A stretch of 64,000 bases of DNA from Synergistaceae bacterium (GTDB lineage: Bacteria; Synergistota; Synergistia; Synergistales; Synergistaceae): the NCBI GenBank assembly GCA_012728235.1, contig JAAYFL010000038.1:1-64000 (forward strand), given 5' to 3'. A program made the position numbers and the translations under genes. Positions 16,976 through 26,115 of this stretch are shown here, piece by piece; position 1 is the first letter of the stretch; every line of letters starts with the position of its first letter. The notes beneath the pieces are model-generated. The model searched no databases. It saw only the letters and a program-made list of their open reading frames with translations, and had not been told where the DNA came from.

Positions 16976-18874
16976 ATGGCATTTTTTACAACACCGGAAG
17001 GTAAACGCTATGAAGCAGACAGCGTATCAGTTCGCCAACTTTTCGAAATATGGCGTCTAAAAAAAGCTTTAGGAGCGAAAATTAATGGATCTTTTGTCTC
17101 TTTCGATAAAATACTAACAGAAGACACAGAGATTATTCCTATCTCAGCTGATATGGAGGAGGGCCTTGACATACTACGGCACTCAACGGCTCATCTTTTG
17201 GCTCATGCAGTTTTACGCCTATATCCGGAAGCAAAGTTTGGAATAGGGCCGTCAATAAAAGATGGTTTCTACTATGATATTAGATTCCCTAAACCGATAT
17301 CTGATGAAGACCTTCCAAAAATTGAAGCTGAAATGAGAAGGATAGCACAAGAAAAAATCCCATTTATAAGAGAAGAGCTCCCAAAAGTAGAAGCTATAAA
17401 ATTTTTCACAGAACGTGGAGAAGATTTGAAGGTAGAGATGATTCAAAATATAGACGAAGGTGAAGTTCTGTCTATTTATAAAGCAGGAGATTTTGCAGAT
17501 TTATGCCGTGGCCCACACGTGCCGCACACTGGCAGTTGCAAGTTTTTTAAACTTCTCTCTCTTGCAGGTGCATATTGGCACGGAGATGAAAAAAATGAAA
17601 TGCTTACAAGAATATATGGGACGGCTTTCGGAAGCGAAGATGAATTAAAGGAACATCTTCGTCGTTTGGAGGAAGCTAAAGCAAGAGATCACAGAAAATT
17701 AGGGCGAGAGCTTGGAATGTTTACTTTCCTCAAAGAAAGCCCCGGTTTTCCTTTCTTCCTTCCAAATGGCATGGCTGTCATGAATAAACTCATAGAATTT
17801 TGGAGAGTTGAGCATGCAAAGAGAGATTATGTAGAAATTAAGACACCCATGATACTTGACAGGGCTCTCTGGCTTAGATCTGGACATTGGGATCATTACA
17901 AAGACAACATGTATTTTACTACTATTGACGATGCTCCTTTTGCAATAAAACCGATGAACTGTCCCGGCGGGATACTTGTATACAAAAATGATATACACAG
18001 TTATCGAGAATTGCCTATGAGAGTGGCTGAACTGGGTTTCGTACACAGGCATGAACGCACGGGGGCATTGCATGGCCTATTGCGTGTTAGAGCCTTTACA
18101 CAGGACGATGCCCATATTTATTGTACTCCCGAACAGATAAAGGATGAAATAAAGGCGATTATGAGCTTAAGCAACTACATTTATAAAGACGTTTTCGGTT
18201 TTAATTATTATATTGAACTTTCAACAAGGCCGGAAGATTCGATGGGGGATCCAGCTCTTTGGGATTTAGCTGAAGAAAAATTAAAAGAGGCTTTAGAAGA
18301 AACAGGAACTCCTTTTAAGCTCAATCCAGGTGATGGCGCTTTCTATGGACCGAAGATAGATTTCCATCTGGAAGATTGCATAGGAAGAACTTGGCAGTGT
18401 GGAACCATCCAGCTGGATTTCCAAATGCCAGAAAAGTTTGAAATGACATATATCGGTGCTGACGGAGCGGAACATCGTCCAGTGATGATTCATAGAGCGG
18501 TATTGGGTAGTTTGGAAAGATTCATGGGCATACTCATTGAAAACTATGCAGGGGCCTTCCCTTTCTGGATCGCACCTGTTCAGTTGAGACTCCTTCAAGT
18601 CAGCTCTAACTTTGCCGATTACACTATGAAACTAAAGAAAGAGCTTCAAGCAAAGGGGCTCCGTATTGAAGTTGACGAAAGAGATGAAAAGCTTGGAAAG
18701 AAAATTAGGGATGCTCAACTTCAGAAAGTACCATATATGCTCATTATAGGTCAGAAAGAGGTAGATTCGGGAACAGTTTCTGTACGAGATAGGTCTAAAG
18801 GAGATATTGGCTCTATGGATATGGAAACGCTTTTGACACATTTGGGTGGAGAGTTTAATCCAATAAAAAATTAG
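16976..18874 (+). CDS. thrS: Threonyl-tRNA synthetase
   Basis: This class II synthetase charges tRNA-Thr. The 632-residue chain has an N-terminal TGS domain (about residues 1-60), the editing/SAD domain with HSTAHLLAHAV near residue 70, and a catalytic core with MNCPGGILVY (zinc cysteine), RHERTGALHGLLRVRAFTQ, DGAFYGPKIDFHLED and HRAVLGSLERFMG. A C-terminal anticodon-binding domain completes the chain. I chose the ATG at 16976, preceded by AAAGGAGGT; an in-frame start at 16940 falls inside the leader terminator. Expression should be controlled by the threonine T-box directly upstream. Confidence 0.97.
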   Translation: MAFFTTPEGKRYEADSVSVRQLFEIWRLKKALGAKINGSFVSFDKILTEDTEIIPISADMEEGLDILRHSTAHLLAHAVLRLYPEAKFGIGPSIKDGFYYDIRFPKPISDEDLPKIEAEMRRIAQEKIPFIREELPKVEAIKFFTERGEDLKVEMIQNIDEGEVLSIYKAGDFADLCRGPHVPHTGSCKFFKLLSLAGAYWHGDEKNEMLTRIYGTAFGSEDELKEHLRRLEEAKARDHRKLGRELGMFTFLKESPGFPFFLPNGMAVMNKLIEFWRVEHAKRDYVEIKTPMILDRALWLRSGHWDHYKDNMYFTTIDDAPFAIKPMNCPGGILVYKNDIHSYRELPMRVAELGFVHRHERTGALHGLLRVRAFTQDDAHIYCTPEQIKDEIKAIMSLSNYIYKDVFGFNYYIELSTRPEDSMGDPALWDLAEEKLKEALEETGTPFKLNPGDGAFYGPKIDFHLEDCIGRTWQCGTIQLDFQMPEKFEMTYIGADGAEHRPVMIHRAVLGSLERFMGILIENYAGAFPFWIAPVQLRLLQVSSNFADYTMKLKKELQAKGLRIEVDERDEKLGKKIRDAQLQKVPYMLIIGQKEVDSGTVSVRDRSKGDIGSMDMETLLTHLGGEFNPIKN

Positions 18875-18916
18875 GCCTTGATTTAATAATTAAATTAAGT
18901 AAATTTTACAAGCGAC

Positions 18917-18954
18917 TTGCATAATTTGCATAATAAAAGTTAATATGTTATTAT
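18917..18954 (+). promoter_or_regulatory. Candidate promoter of the infC-rpmI-rplT operon
   Basis: Two overlapping possibilities exist: TTGCAT (18917-18922) with TAATAT (18941-18946), spacing 18; or TTGCAT (18926-18931) with TATTAT (18949-18954), spacing 17. Either would start transcription just before the structured infC leader. Confidence 0.5.
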
Positions 18955-18983
18955 TCTCAAGTTGATAAATAATAATGGGTTTC

Positions 18984-19110
18984 TAAGCAGAGGATGCACC
19001 TCTCACCTGCCGATGTTTTCGGTTGTCAGGTTGACCCCCGTAGAAAGAGTCTGGGGCTTGGTGCATTTTGCATCGAGCCTCATTTTATTTGGAAAAAATA
19101 TCTCAGGAGG
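18984..19110 (+). promoter_or_regulatory. Structured leader RNA upstream of infC
   Basis: A long folded leader is readable. GATGCACC (18993-19000) pairs with GGTGCAT (19060-19066) and closes a domain with two inner hairpins: CACCTG/CAGGTT with CCGA/TCGG at its tip (19004-19032), and CCCC/GGGG (19036-19056). A second partner for the same left arm, TGCATC at 19069-19074, suggests an alternative fold. Leaders controlling infC-rpmI-rplT through L20 or other signals are known in several bacteria. Which class this belongs to was not tested. The infC Shine-Dalgarno (AGGAGG, 19105-19110) lies just downstream of the folded part. Confidence 0.6.
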
Positions 19111-19119
19111 TGTAACGCC

Positions 19120-19758
19120 ATAGCAACAAACATAAAAGAAGACGAGTTTAGAGTTAATACGGAAATTAAGTCAGCAGAGATTCTTCTCATCGATGAGAAG
19201 GGCGAGAAGCGAGGTATAGTTAAAATAGCAGATGCACTACAGATGGCAGAGGATGCAGCACTAGACCTCGTTGAGGTCGCACCTACTGCAAAGCCGCCAG
19301 TATGTCGCATAATGAATTACGGCAAATATCGTTTTCAGCAGCAGAAAAAAGATAAGGATGCTCGAAAAAAACAAAAGAGTCATGTAGTAAAAGAAATAAA
19401 AATGCGTCCTAAAATTGACAAACATGATTACGACTTTAAGGTAAAAGCATTAAGAAAATTCCTTAAAGAGGGAAATAAAGTTAAAACATCGATTTTCTTT
19501 CGCGGACGTGAGATGGCCTTTCTGGATAGGGGACGGGAAGTCCTTAATAAAGTAATACTTGAGGTTGAAGAGCTAGGCAAGGTTGAGAGTGAACCTCGTA
19601 TGGAAGGATCCTACATGAGAATCATGATAGCCCCTCTGCCCCCCGAAGTTATAGCTAAGGCCAAATCTGTAAAAGCAGTGCTCGCAGAAGAGGCGTCTGC
19701 GGCAGAAACAGCAATCAAAGAAGAGAATACAGATACTAATACGGAAACAGAAGCATAA
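19120..19758 (+). CDS. infC: Translation initiation factor IF-3 (AUA start)
   Basis: IF-3 binds the 30S subunit, polices start-codon choice and prevents premature 50S joining. The 212-residue protein opens with ATNIKEDEFRVNTEI, the usual IF-3 N-terminus, has the N-domain to about residue 75 (VAPTAKPPVCRIMNYGKYRFQ) and the C-domain from about 85 (VKEIKMRPKIDKHDYDFK). It ends in an extra acidic tail of about 25 residues. No ATG, GTG or TTG stands at the family start. AGGAGG (19105-19110) is nine bases before an in-frame ATA at 19120, which I take as the initiation codon. Non-standard infC starts (AUU, AUA) are a known route of IF-3 autoregulation. Extension to an ATG at 18994 would translate the leader RNA and is rejected. 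Confidence 0.93.
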   Translation: MATNIKEDEFRVNTEIKSAEILLIDEKGEKRGIVKIADALQMAEDAALDLVEVAPTAKPPVCRIMNYGKYRFQQQKKDKDARKKQKSHVVKEIKMRPKIDKHDYDFKVKALRKFLKEGNKVKTSIFFRGREMAFLDRGREVLNKVILEVEELGKVESEPRMEGSYMRIMIAPLPPEVIAKAKSVKAVLAEEASAAETAIKEENTDTNTETEA

Positions 19759-19809
19759 AATTGACCACACACCCGACTATGGGTACGTATAAAAGAGGAG
19801 GAACAGGCA

Positions 19810-20007
19810 ATGCCTAAACTGAAGACACATTCAGGCACAAAAAAACGCTTTAAACTTACGGGAACTGGCAAGGTAAGCTTTAAAAAAAGTGGAAGGGGTC
19901 ACCTTCTATCAACAAAGAATTCTAAACGCTTGCGCCGCCTAAAGAAAAAGGGAATACTTCCGCTCGCAGTAGCATCACACGTTAAAAAAGTATTGCCCTA
20001 CGATTAA
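19810..20007 (+). CDS. rpmI: 50S ribosomal protein L35
   Basis: This small basic protein of the large subunit, 65 residues, has the typical [20 protein letters not shown] start, then [19 protein letters not shown]. It lies between infC and rplT, the conserved order of this operon. AGAGGAGGAA stands just upstream of the ATG. Confidence 0.98.
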   Translation: MPKLKTHSGTKKRFKLTGTGKVSFKKSGRGHLLSTKNSKRLRRLKKKGILPLAVASHVKKVLPYD

Positions 20008-20049
20008 ACTTAAATAAAATTAGAAAGATAATTAGAGGAGTGACACAAA

Positions 20050-20400
20050 ATGCGAGTAAAAGGTTCTAGCGCAAGTCGTAATAAATTAAAAAAATTATAT
20101 AAAGTGACAAAAGGTTTCTGGGGGCAGAAGAAAAACGTAACACGTCGTGCTCGCGAAGCCTATCTGCATGCTTTATCAAGCTCATTTATAGATCGTAAAA
20201 GGAAAAAACGAGATTTTCGTAAGCTTTGGATTGTACGTATAAATGCAGCCGCACGAGCAAACGGTATGGCATACAGCGCTTTAATTAGTGGGCTTAAAAA
20301 AGGAAATATAGCAATAAATCGCAAAATGCTTGCCGATCTTGCAGTAAATGACATGGCTGCTTTTGCTCAGCTTGTCGAGAAGGCTAAAGCGGCCCTCTAA
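20050..20400 (+). CDS. rplT: 50S ribosomal protein L20
   Basis: This early 23S rRNA-binding assembly protein is 116 residues long and of family length. It has the very basic N-terminal extension (SASRNKLKKLYKVTKGFWGQ), then RAREAYLHALSSSFIDRKRKKRDFRKLWIVRINAA and NGMAYSALISGLKK. In other bacteria L20 represses its own operon by binding the leader RNA, which makes it a candidate regulator of the folded infC leader here. GAGGAG precedes the ATG. The potassium transporter gene begins 13 bases after the stop. Confidence 0.98.
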   Translation: MRVKGSSASRNKLKKLYKVTKGFWGQKKNVTRRAREAYLHALSSSFIDRKRKKRDFRKLWIVRINAAARANGMAYSALISGLKKGNIAINRKMLADLAVNDMAAFAQLVEKAKAAL

Positions 20401-20413
20401 GCGAGGGAGTATC

Positions 20414-21739
20414 TTGCTTTTTCGCACTTCATATAGGATAGAAAGAGTTATTATACAGGGCTTCCTGCTAGTTATACTAGTGGGAGCCTTTCTGTTATAT
20501 TTGTCTAATAAGTATATTTACAACATTCCGATTTCACCTGTAGATTCACTTTTTCTTGCAACATCAGGCGTATGTGTGACCGGTTTGACCACTGTAAATG
20601 TTGCGACAGAATTGGGGTTTTTATCACAAATCATCTTATTAATGCTGGTTCAGCTTGGTGGATTAGGATTTATGACTGGAATGATGTTCCTGGCTATGGC
20701 AGTAGGAAAGCGTATCGGTGTAAGAAACCGTATGTCATTTCTTTCCGGACTAGGTGTGGAAGGTCTACAAGGAGCAGTAAAACTTTTTAGGATAATAATT
20801 TACTATACTCTTTTTATAGAACTTACAGGAGCTCTCTTCCTTTTTTGGGGTTTTAGACTTCATGGAGACCCTTATCTGAATTCAATATATTACGCTATTT
20901 TTCACTCTATATGTGCTTTTTGTAGCGCAGGTTTTTCGCCAATAATAAATGGCATGCAGGTTTTTTCGTCCTCATATTTCATTCCCGGAATTATAATGAT
21001 TCTTGTTACACTAGGTGGAATAGGGTTTCCTGTTGTAGTTGAATGTTGGCAGATGATCTCTAAGAAAAAGCAATTATCTTATTACTCTAAAATCGTCATT
21101 TTTATTTCACTTTCTCTTGTGTTCATAGGCACAATCCTAATTCTTATCTCTGATTGGAATGAGTCGTTGAAAGATCTCCCCTATCTTTCCAGGATTTGGA
21201 ATGCTCTGTTTGCAAGTATAACTTGCAGAACTTCAGGATATGACACATTGTCTCCTGCACAATTCTCCACTTTGGGACGTATAGTAATGATAATATTAAT
21301 GGTATTTGGAGCGTCTCCCTCCTCTACAGGTGGAGGAATTAAGACAACCACAGTTGGAGTGCTTGCTATATCAGTATGGAATGAGTTGCACAGCAGAAGA
21401 GAGACCACCTTTATGCATAAAACGATTCCTCATATCACTGAACGTCGAGCTCTGGCTTTAACAGTAGTATATGTTATGACTTTTTTTATTGCGGCTATAC
21501 TCCTTACTTTTATTGAAGGACTTCCGTTTTCCGACATAATTTTTGAATCTGCATCTGCGATGGGAACTGTAGGATTAACCACAGGAATTACTGCAAAATT
21601 TTCTACTGCTGGTAAAATGATATTTGTTCTTCTTATGTTTTGGGGAAGGGTCGGAATCCTGACATTTTTTGCCTCAATAGTTTCTCGAGATAAGGGGCCA
21701 GAAGTAAAATATCCGGATATAAATATCCTAATAGGATAG
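20414..21739 (+). CDS. ktrB: Potassium transporter membrane subunit KtrB/TrkH family
   Basis: This is an ion-conducting subunit of a Ktr/Trk potassium uptake system in the inner membrane. The 441-residue chain has the four-repeat layout with a selectivity glycine in each pore loop: TSGVCVTGLTTVN, CSAGFSP, TCRTSGYDTL and GTVGLTTG. The compact length fits KtrB better than TrkH. I chose the TTG at 20414 because GAGGGAG lies four to ten bases upstream; the ATG at 20348 would overlap rplT. It sits 13 bases after rplT with no visible terminator, so it may be cotranscribed with the infC operon. The regulator gene ktrA follows. Confidence 0.92.
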   Translation: MLFRTSYRIERVIIQGFLLVILVGAFLLYLSNKYIYNIPISPVDSLFLATSGVCVTGLTTVNVATELGFLSQIILLMLVQLGGLGFMTGMMFLAMAVGKRIGVRNRMSFLSGLGVEGLQGAVKLFRIIIYYTLFIELTGALFLFWGFRLHGDPYLNSIYYAIFHSICAFCSAGFSPIINGMQVFSSSYFIPGIIMILVTLGGIGFPVVVECWQMISKKKQLSYYSKIVIFISLSLVFIGTILILISDWNESLKDLPYLSRIWNALFASITCRTSGYDTLSPAQFSTLGRIVMIILMVFGASPSSTGGGIKTTTVGVLAISVWNELHSRRETTFMHKTIPHITERRALALTVVYVMTFFIAAILLTFIEGLPFSDIIFESASAMGTVGLTTGITAKFSTAGKMIFVLLMFWGRVGILTFFASIVSRDKGPEVKYPDINILIG

Positions 21740-21790
21740 AAAGGTTCAGGTAAACTCAAACTAAAAGACCAAAAGTTTGGAGGTTGTAAC

Positions 21791-22456
21791 ATGACAAACA
21801 ATAAAAAGGTATATTTAATAATAGGACTGGGACGTTTTGGGATATCCTTTTCTGAAAAGCTTGTGGAGCTTGGACAAACAGTTATTGGAGTGGATAACCA
21901 GATAGCACCAGTTACAGAGATGGCTGAGAAAATAGACGTTGCTGCACAGATAGATGTAGAAGATGAAGCTTCCTTAATAAAAATCGGAGCCAAAGAAGTT
22001 GACGTAGCTGTTGTTGCAATAGGCGAATCAATAGAAGCTAGTATTTTATGCACATCTATATTAGTGGACATTGGTGTTCCATTAGTAATTGCCAGGGCAT
22101 CTAATGCCGTACATGCAAAGGTATTAAATCGTGTTGGCGCTCACTCTGTTATTATGCCCGAGAGGCAAATGGGACAGCACATGGCTGAAAATATGGTATA
22201 CCCCTGGTATGATAGTTTCACAAAGATAGATGGAGGAGATTTCGTTTTGGGGAAGATTACTCCTACCAAAGATATGATTGGAAAAACAATAGCGGATTTG
22301 CGTTTTATGCAGAGATATGACGCTGTTGCTGTTTTGCTTGAACATAATGGGAAACAATTGGTTCCCCTACCTAACAGACCCTTTGAAACTGGAGATAAAT
22401 TGTGGGTATTAGGGCACAAAGACTCCATGAATAAATTGGTATCAAAAGAACAGTAG
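21791..22456 (+). CDS. ktrA: Potassium uptake regulatory subunit KtrA (TrkA-N/TrkA-C)
   Basis: This cytoplasmic RCK-domain subunit gates KtrB in response to nucleotides. The 221 residues comprise one TrkA-N Rossmann domain with the glycine-rich loop GLGRFGISF at about residue 12 and a TrkA-C domain from about residue 135. That single N-C pair is the KtrA pattern, whereas enteric TrkA has two. A clear TTTGGAGG ribosome site precedes the ATG. It lies 51 bases after ktrB. Confidence 0.92.
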   Translation: MTNNKKVYLIIGLGRFGISFSEKLVELGQTVIGVDNQIAPVTEMAEKIDVAAQIDVEDEASLIKIGAKEVDVAVVAIGESIEASILCTSILVDIGVPLVIARASNAVHAKVLNRVGAHSVIMPERQMGQHMAENMVYPWYDSFTKIDGGDFVLGKITPTKDMIGKTIADLRFMQRYDAVAVLLEHNGKQLVPLPNRPFETGDKLWVLGHKDSMNKLVSKEQ

Positions 22457-22469
22457 AATAACATATAAG

Positions 22470-22497
22470 TTGTAATTTTTTAATGTGATAATATAAA
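22470..22497 (+). promoter_or_regulatory. Candidate promoter of pheS-pheT
   Basis: TTGTAA (22470-22475) and TATAAA (22492-22497) are 16 bases apart, in the gap between ktrA and pheS. No T-box or Phe leader peptide is recognisable in this short gap. Confidence 0.45.
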
Positions 22498-22525
22498 TTG
22501 CCTTAAAATATTGGGGGAAGACAAA

Positions 22526-23623
22526 GTGCTTAATACATCTAAAGAAAATAATCAGATAGAAAGGGACAGTTTGTTAAAAGACGATCTCTTTTCAAAACTG
22601 AAACAGATAAAAGAAGAAGGATTAGGGAGAATAAAGAACACTCTTGCTACAGATGAGCTCCAGATAGTTAGGGCCAAATTGCTAGGTCGCAAAGGAGAAG
22701 TTACGGAAATATTAAAAAGTATTGGACTGGCCGCTCCTGAGGTTAAGAAAATACTGGGACAAACAGCTAATGAAGTTAAACAAATATTAAGCAACGCAAT
22801 AGAACAGCATCAAGAGCAGCTGCTAAGCAATGTTTCATCGGTTAAAGGAATTGTTGATATTACTTTACCTGGCATAGAACCTTCAAATGGGGGACTTCAT
22901 CCCATAACTCAAATGTGTTATGACCTAAATGATGCTTTTAATTCGCTAGGTTTTGAAGTTTACAATGGGCCTGAGATAACAAGTGAACTTTTTGCTTTTG
23001 ATAATTTAAATTTCCCCCCGGAACATCCGGCAAGGGAGAGCATGGATACATATTGGATAAAAGATCATGATAGGGGGCATGGAGCGAAACGTTTATGTTT
23101 GCGGCCCCACCTAACAGGAGCCAGTGTCCGTTATCTGCAAAAACATGGAGCCCCCGCTAGGTTCGTATATCCGGGGCGAGTCTACCGCAGTGAGACGACC
23201 GATGCCCGTCATGAAAGAGCTTTCTTTCAGTATGAGGCTTTAATAATAGATAAAGACTTTTCCTTCGCTTCGGGTAAAATATTAGTCAAAACAATTCTAG
23301 ATAAAGTATTTGGCCGGGATGTAAAAGTGAGAATGAGAGCAGGTTATTTCCCTTTTGTTGAGCCAGGTTTTGAAATAGATATGGAATGTCTGGTGTGTGA
23401 AGGGGTGGGGTGCAAAGTATGTAAGCATGTTGGTTGGATAGAAGTAATGCCGGGCGGCACACCTCATCCGAACGTGCTTCGTGCAGCAGGCTTAGATCCT
23501 TCTATCTGGTCGGGTTTTTATATTAATATAGGTCTGGATCGTCTCGTAATGATGCGTTATGGTGTTGATGATGTAAGGTTGTTCCACAGTGCCGACCTTC
23601 GTTTTCTTAATCAGTTTAAATAG
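22526..23623 (+). CDS. pheS: Phenylalanyl-tRNA synthetase alpha subunit
   Basis: This is the catalytic subunit of the alpha2-beta2 PheRS. The 365-residue chain has an N-terminal coiled-coil tRNA-binding arm (about residues 10-105) and the class II core. Core landmarks are HPITQMCYDLNDAF, RPHLTGASVRYL, YPGRVYRSETTDARHERAFFQYE and GLDRLVMMRYGVDDVRLF. A CLVCEGVGCKVC insertion of four cysteines resembles the metal-binding insert of some bacterial PheS. I use the GTG at 22526, six bases after GGGGGAAG; the TTG at 22511 overlaps that site. pheT follows 12 bases downstream. Confidence 0.95.
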   Translation: MLNTSKENNQIERDSLLKDDLFSKLKQIKEEGLGRIKNTLATDELQIVRAKLLGRKGEVTEILKSIGLAAPEVKKILGQTANEVKQILSNAIEQHQEQLLSNVSSVKGIVDITLPGIEPSNGGLHPITQMCYDLNDAFNSLGFEVYNGPEITSELFAFDNLNFPPEHPARESMDTYWIKDHDRGHGAKRLCLRPHLTGASVRYLQKHGAPARFVYPGRVYRSETTDARHERAFFQYEALIIDKDFSFASGKILVKTILDKVFGRDVKVRMRAGYFPFVEPGFEIDMECLVCEGVGCKVCKHVGWIEVMPGGTPHPNVLRAAGLDPSIWSGFYINIGLDRLVMMRYGVDDVRLFHSADLRFLNQFK

Positions 23624-23635
23624 GAGATAACAATA

Positions 23636-26062
23636 ATGAAACTTTCTTTGAATTGGATAAAAAAATATGTAGATCTTCCTGAAGAGCTTTCAAAGGAAAA
23701 ACTTGCTCACGACCTTACTATGTGTACGGTTGAAGTTGAGGAAGTGATAAGTATTGCAGAGAAATTTGAAAATATTGTAGTGGGACGGATATTAACGGTA
23801 GAACCACATCCAAATGCAGATAAACTTAGAGTTTGCAAGGTAGATATTGGAGAAAATGAACCAAGTATCATAGTCTGTGGAGGATCCAACCTTAAACAGA
23901 ATCAGTTGACAGTAGTGGCAACGCCGGGAGCTAAAGTTGCTTGGCACGGGATGAACGATATTGTAGAAATAAAACCAACAAAACTCCGTGGCGTGGAAAG
24001 TAACGGCATGATTTGCTCTTCTTCGGAAATAGGTTTAGAGGAGCTTTTTCCAATAACCCAACCTGCAGAAATTATGGATATATCAGACTTTGACGTAAAG
24101 CCGGGAACATCCGTGGCAGATGCTCTTGATATAAACGACATCATTTTTGATATCGATAACAAGTCACTGACAAATCGCCCTGATTTGTGGGGACATTATG
24201 GAATGGCAAGAGAATTTGCAGCCATATACAATTGTGAATTGAAGCCTTTTAAAAAAGTAGATTTGCCGGATAAGTCAGACGGCTTGGAAATATGTATTGA
24301 ATCAGAGGCACGTTGTCCTCGTTATGCAGCCTTGATTATAAAAAATATCAAGAACATTCCATCCTCTTTTGAAATCCAAAGCCTTCTTTGGAGAGTGGGT
24401 GTTAGACCTATAAATCTTCCGGTAGATATAACAAATTATGCCATGATGGTTACCGGACAGCCTACTCATGCTTTTGACCGAACCCATGTGACCGGAAATA
24501 TCAATATAAGATTGGCTTCCCCGGATGAAAAACTAGAATTGCTTGATGGAGAAGTGTTAGAGCTGACAACAGAAGATCTTGTAATTGCGGATGACAAAGG
24601 GCCTATTGCTTTGGCAGGGGTTATGGGTGGGGAATTAAGTTCGGTACTGAGCGACACTACAGAATTGATAATAGAGATAGCTAATTTCAACGCACTTTCA
24701 GTACGCAGAACAGCAAAGCGCTTTGATAAGAGAACAGAAGCTTCTTCACGCTACGAAAAGGCTATTGACCCGCAAAGAGTTGATGATGCAGTGGCTATTA
24801 CAGCAGAACTTTTTAAAAGCGAGTTCCCAGAATCCCAAATAATCGGTTTTGTCGATAGATATCCTTCCTCATTAGAAAATTCTAAAATTGAAGTAAGTTT
24901 GAACTTCCTGTATAAAAGGCTAGGAAAAGAACTTCCGGAAGACGACATAAAAAAATATCTAATGTCACTTGGTTTCAAAGTTTCATTTGCAGGAGATTCG
25001 ATGTATGTTGAAGCGCCTTCCTGGAGATCAACGGGAGATATTTCTCTCCCCGATGATATATTGGAAGAAGTAGCTCGTATGATAGGGTACGAGAATTTCG
25101 ATTTTATACCTCCAACTGTTTTATTAGATAAAGCAATAAATCAAAGAAGTATAGCAATGGAACGTTCAATACGAGAATATATGGCTTTTCGTTGTAATAT
25201 GCAAGAAATCTTTACTTACCCATGGGTGGACGAGGAATATATTGTAGCATCTGGGATAGACGGTACTGATATGCTTGAACTAAGTGCACCTCCGGCTCCA
25301 AATGAAAGGCATTTGCGCTCCTCCCTTATTCCTGGATTATTAAAATCAGTGTTTATTAACTTACGTTACTATGAGAGCTTTCGCATATTTGAATTAACCC
25401 AAACCTTTAGAAACAACAAAGACAGTTCTAAGGATACAACCTCGGAAGTATTGCCTGACATGCCGCGCCATTTAGCGGCGGCTTTTGTGGGAAGTGATGG
25501 TAGAACACTTTTTAGAGAGGCTAAAGGTGTCATAGAATATATGCACAAAGTAGTTCAGATTGAAGAACTTTCATTCGCACACCTTAAAAAACCAGTTTGG
25601 TCGGATGAAAAACTTTGGGTTAATATCGTCAGTAATGATGAAATTATCGGTGACATAGGGCTTGTCTGTCAAAAGGTTGCTCATGATTCAGGAATAAAAC
25701 GGAGTTTAACTGTTATTTTTGATCTGGATATTGAAACGCTTAAGTCCCTAGCGTCGCGGGACAATGTCTTTGTTCATTTACCCGAGTTCCCTCTGGTTAA
25801 TTTCGATTTATCAATAATATTTGATGAAACAGTTGAGTGGCTAGAGATTCACAAGATAGTCTCTAAAACAGAACTCGTAAAAGATATTAGTTTTGTTGAC
25901 GAGTATAGGAGTTCGCAAATTGGAGACGGTAAAAAGTCAGTAACCTTCCGCACGTGGATTGGTTCTGATGAAGGTACTCTAACGTCCGACAAGATTGAAC
26001 TTATTACAAAGCAAATCACAAAGAATTTAAACAACAAATTAGGCGGAGAGATTCGAAGATAA
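23636..26062 (+). CDS. pheT: Phenylalanyl-tRNA synthetase beta subunit
   Basis: This is the editing and tRNA-binding subunit of PheRS, 808 residues, full length. Domains in order: an EMAP/tRNA-binding domain with VGRILTVEPHPNADKLRVCKVD near residue 47; the B3/B4 editing domain (about 210-390, including SSRYEKAIDP); B5 (about 400-480); the core-like domain with RHLRSSLIPGLLKS; and a C-terminal FDX-ACB anticodon-binding domain ending in LNNKLGGEIRR. It starts 12 bases after pheS, and AGGAGA precedes the ATG. The order pheT-zapA-cvpA-mutS2 downstream matches Firmicutes. Confidence 0.96.
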   Translation: MKLSLNWIKKYVDLPEELSKEKLAHDLTMCTVEVEEVISIAEKFENIVVGRILTVEPHPNADKLRVCKVDIGENEPSIIVCGGSNLKQNQLTVVATPGAKVAWHGMNDIVEIKPTKLRGVESNGMICSSSEIGLEELFPITQPAEIMDISDFDVKPGTSVADALDINDIIFDIDNKSLTNRPDLWGHYGMAREFAAIYNCELKPFKKVDLPDKSDGLEICIESEARCPRYAALIIKNIKNIPSSFEIQSLLWRVGVRPINLPVDITNYAMMVTGQPTHAFDRTHVTGNINIRLASPDEKLELLDGEVLELTTEDLVIADDKGPIALAGVMGGELSSVLSDTTELIIEIANFNALSVRRTAKRFDKRTEASSRYEKAIDPQRVDDAVAITAELFKSEFPESQIIGFVDRYPSSLENSKIEVSLNFLYKRLGKELPEDDIKKYLMSLGFKVSFAGDSMYVEAPSWRSTGDISLPDDILEEVARMIGYENFDFIPPTVLLDKAINQRSIAMERSIREYMAFRCNMQEIFTYPWVDEEYIVASGIDGTDMLELSAPPAPNERHLRSSLIPGLLKSVFINLRYYESFRIFELTQTFRNNKDSSKDTTSEVLPDMPRHLAAAFVGSDGRTLFREAKGVIEYMHKVVQIEELSFAHLKKPVWSDEKLWVNIVSNDEIIGDIGLVCQKVAHDSGIKRSLTVIFDLDIETLKSLASRDNVFVHLPEFPLVNFDLSIIFDETVEWLEIHKIVSKTELVKDISFVDEYRSSQIGDGKKSVTFRTWIGSDEGTLTSDKIELITKQITKNLNNKLGGEIRR

Positions 26063-26115
26063 AAATAGAAAAACCAATAATATTGCCTTATACTTCATAT
26101 GGGGGTGTATAAATA

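Noticed and set aside
18994-19119. N-terminal extension of infC from an ATG at 18994
   Set aside because: It covers the folded leader RNA and the Shine-Dalgarno, and its residues do not resemble IF-3.
21430-22071. Long minus-strand ORF over ktrB-ktrA
   Set aside because: Low-complexity serine/isoleucine-rich translation opposite two clear genes; a shadow frame.
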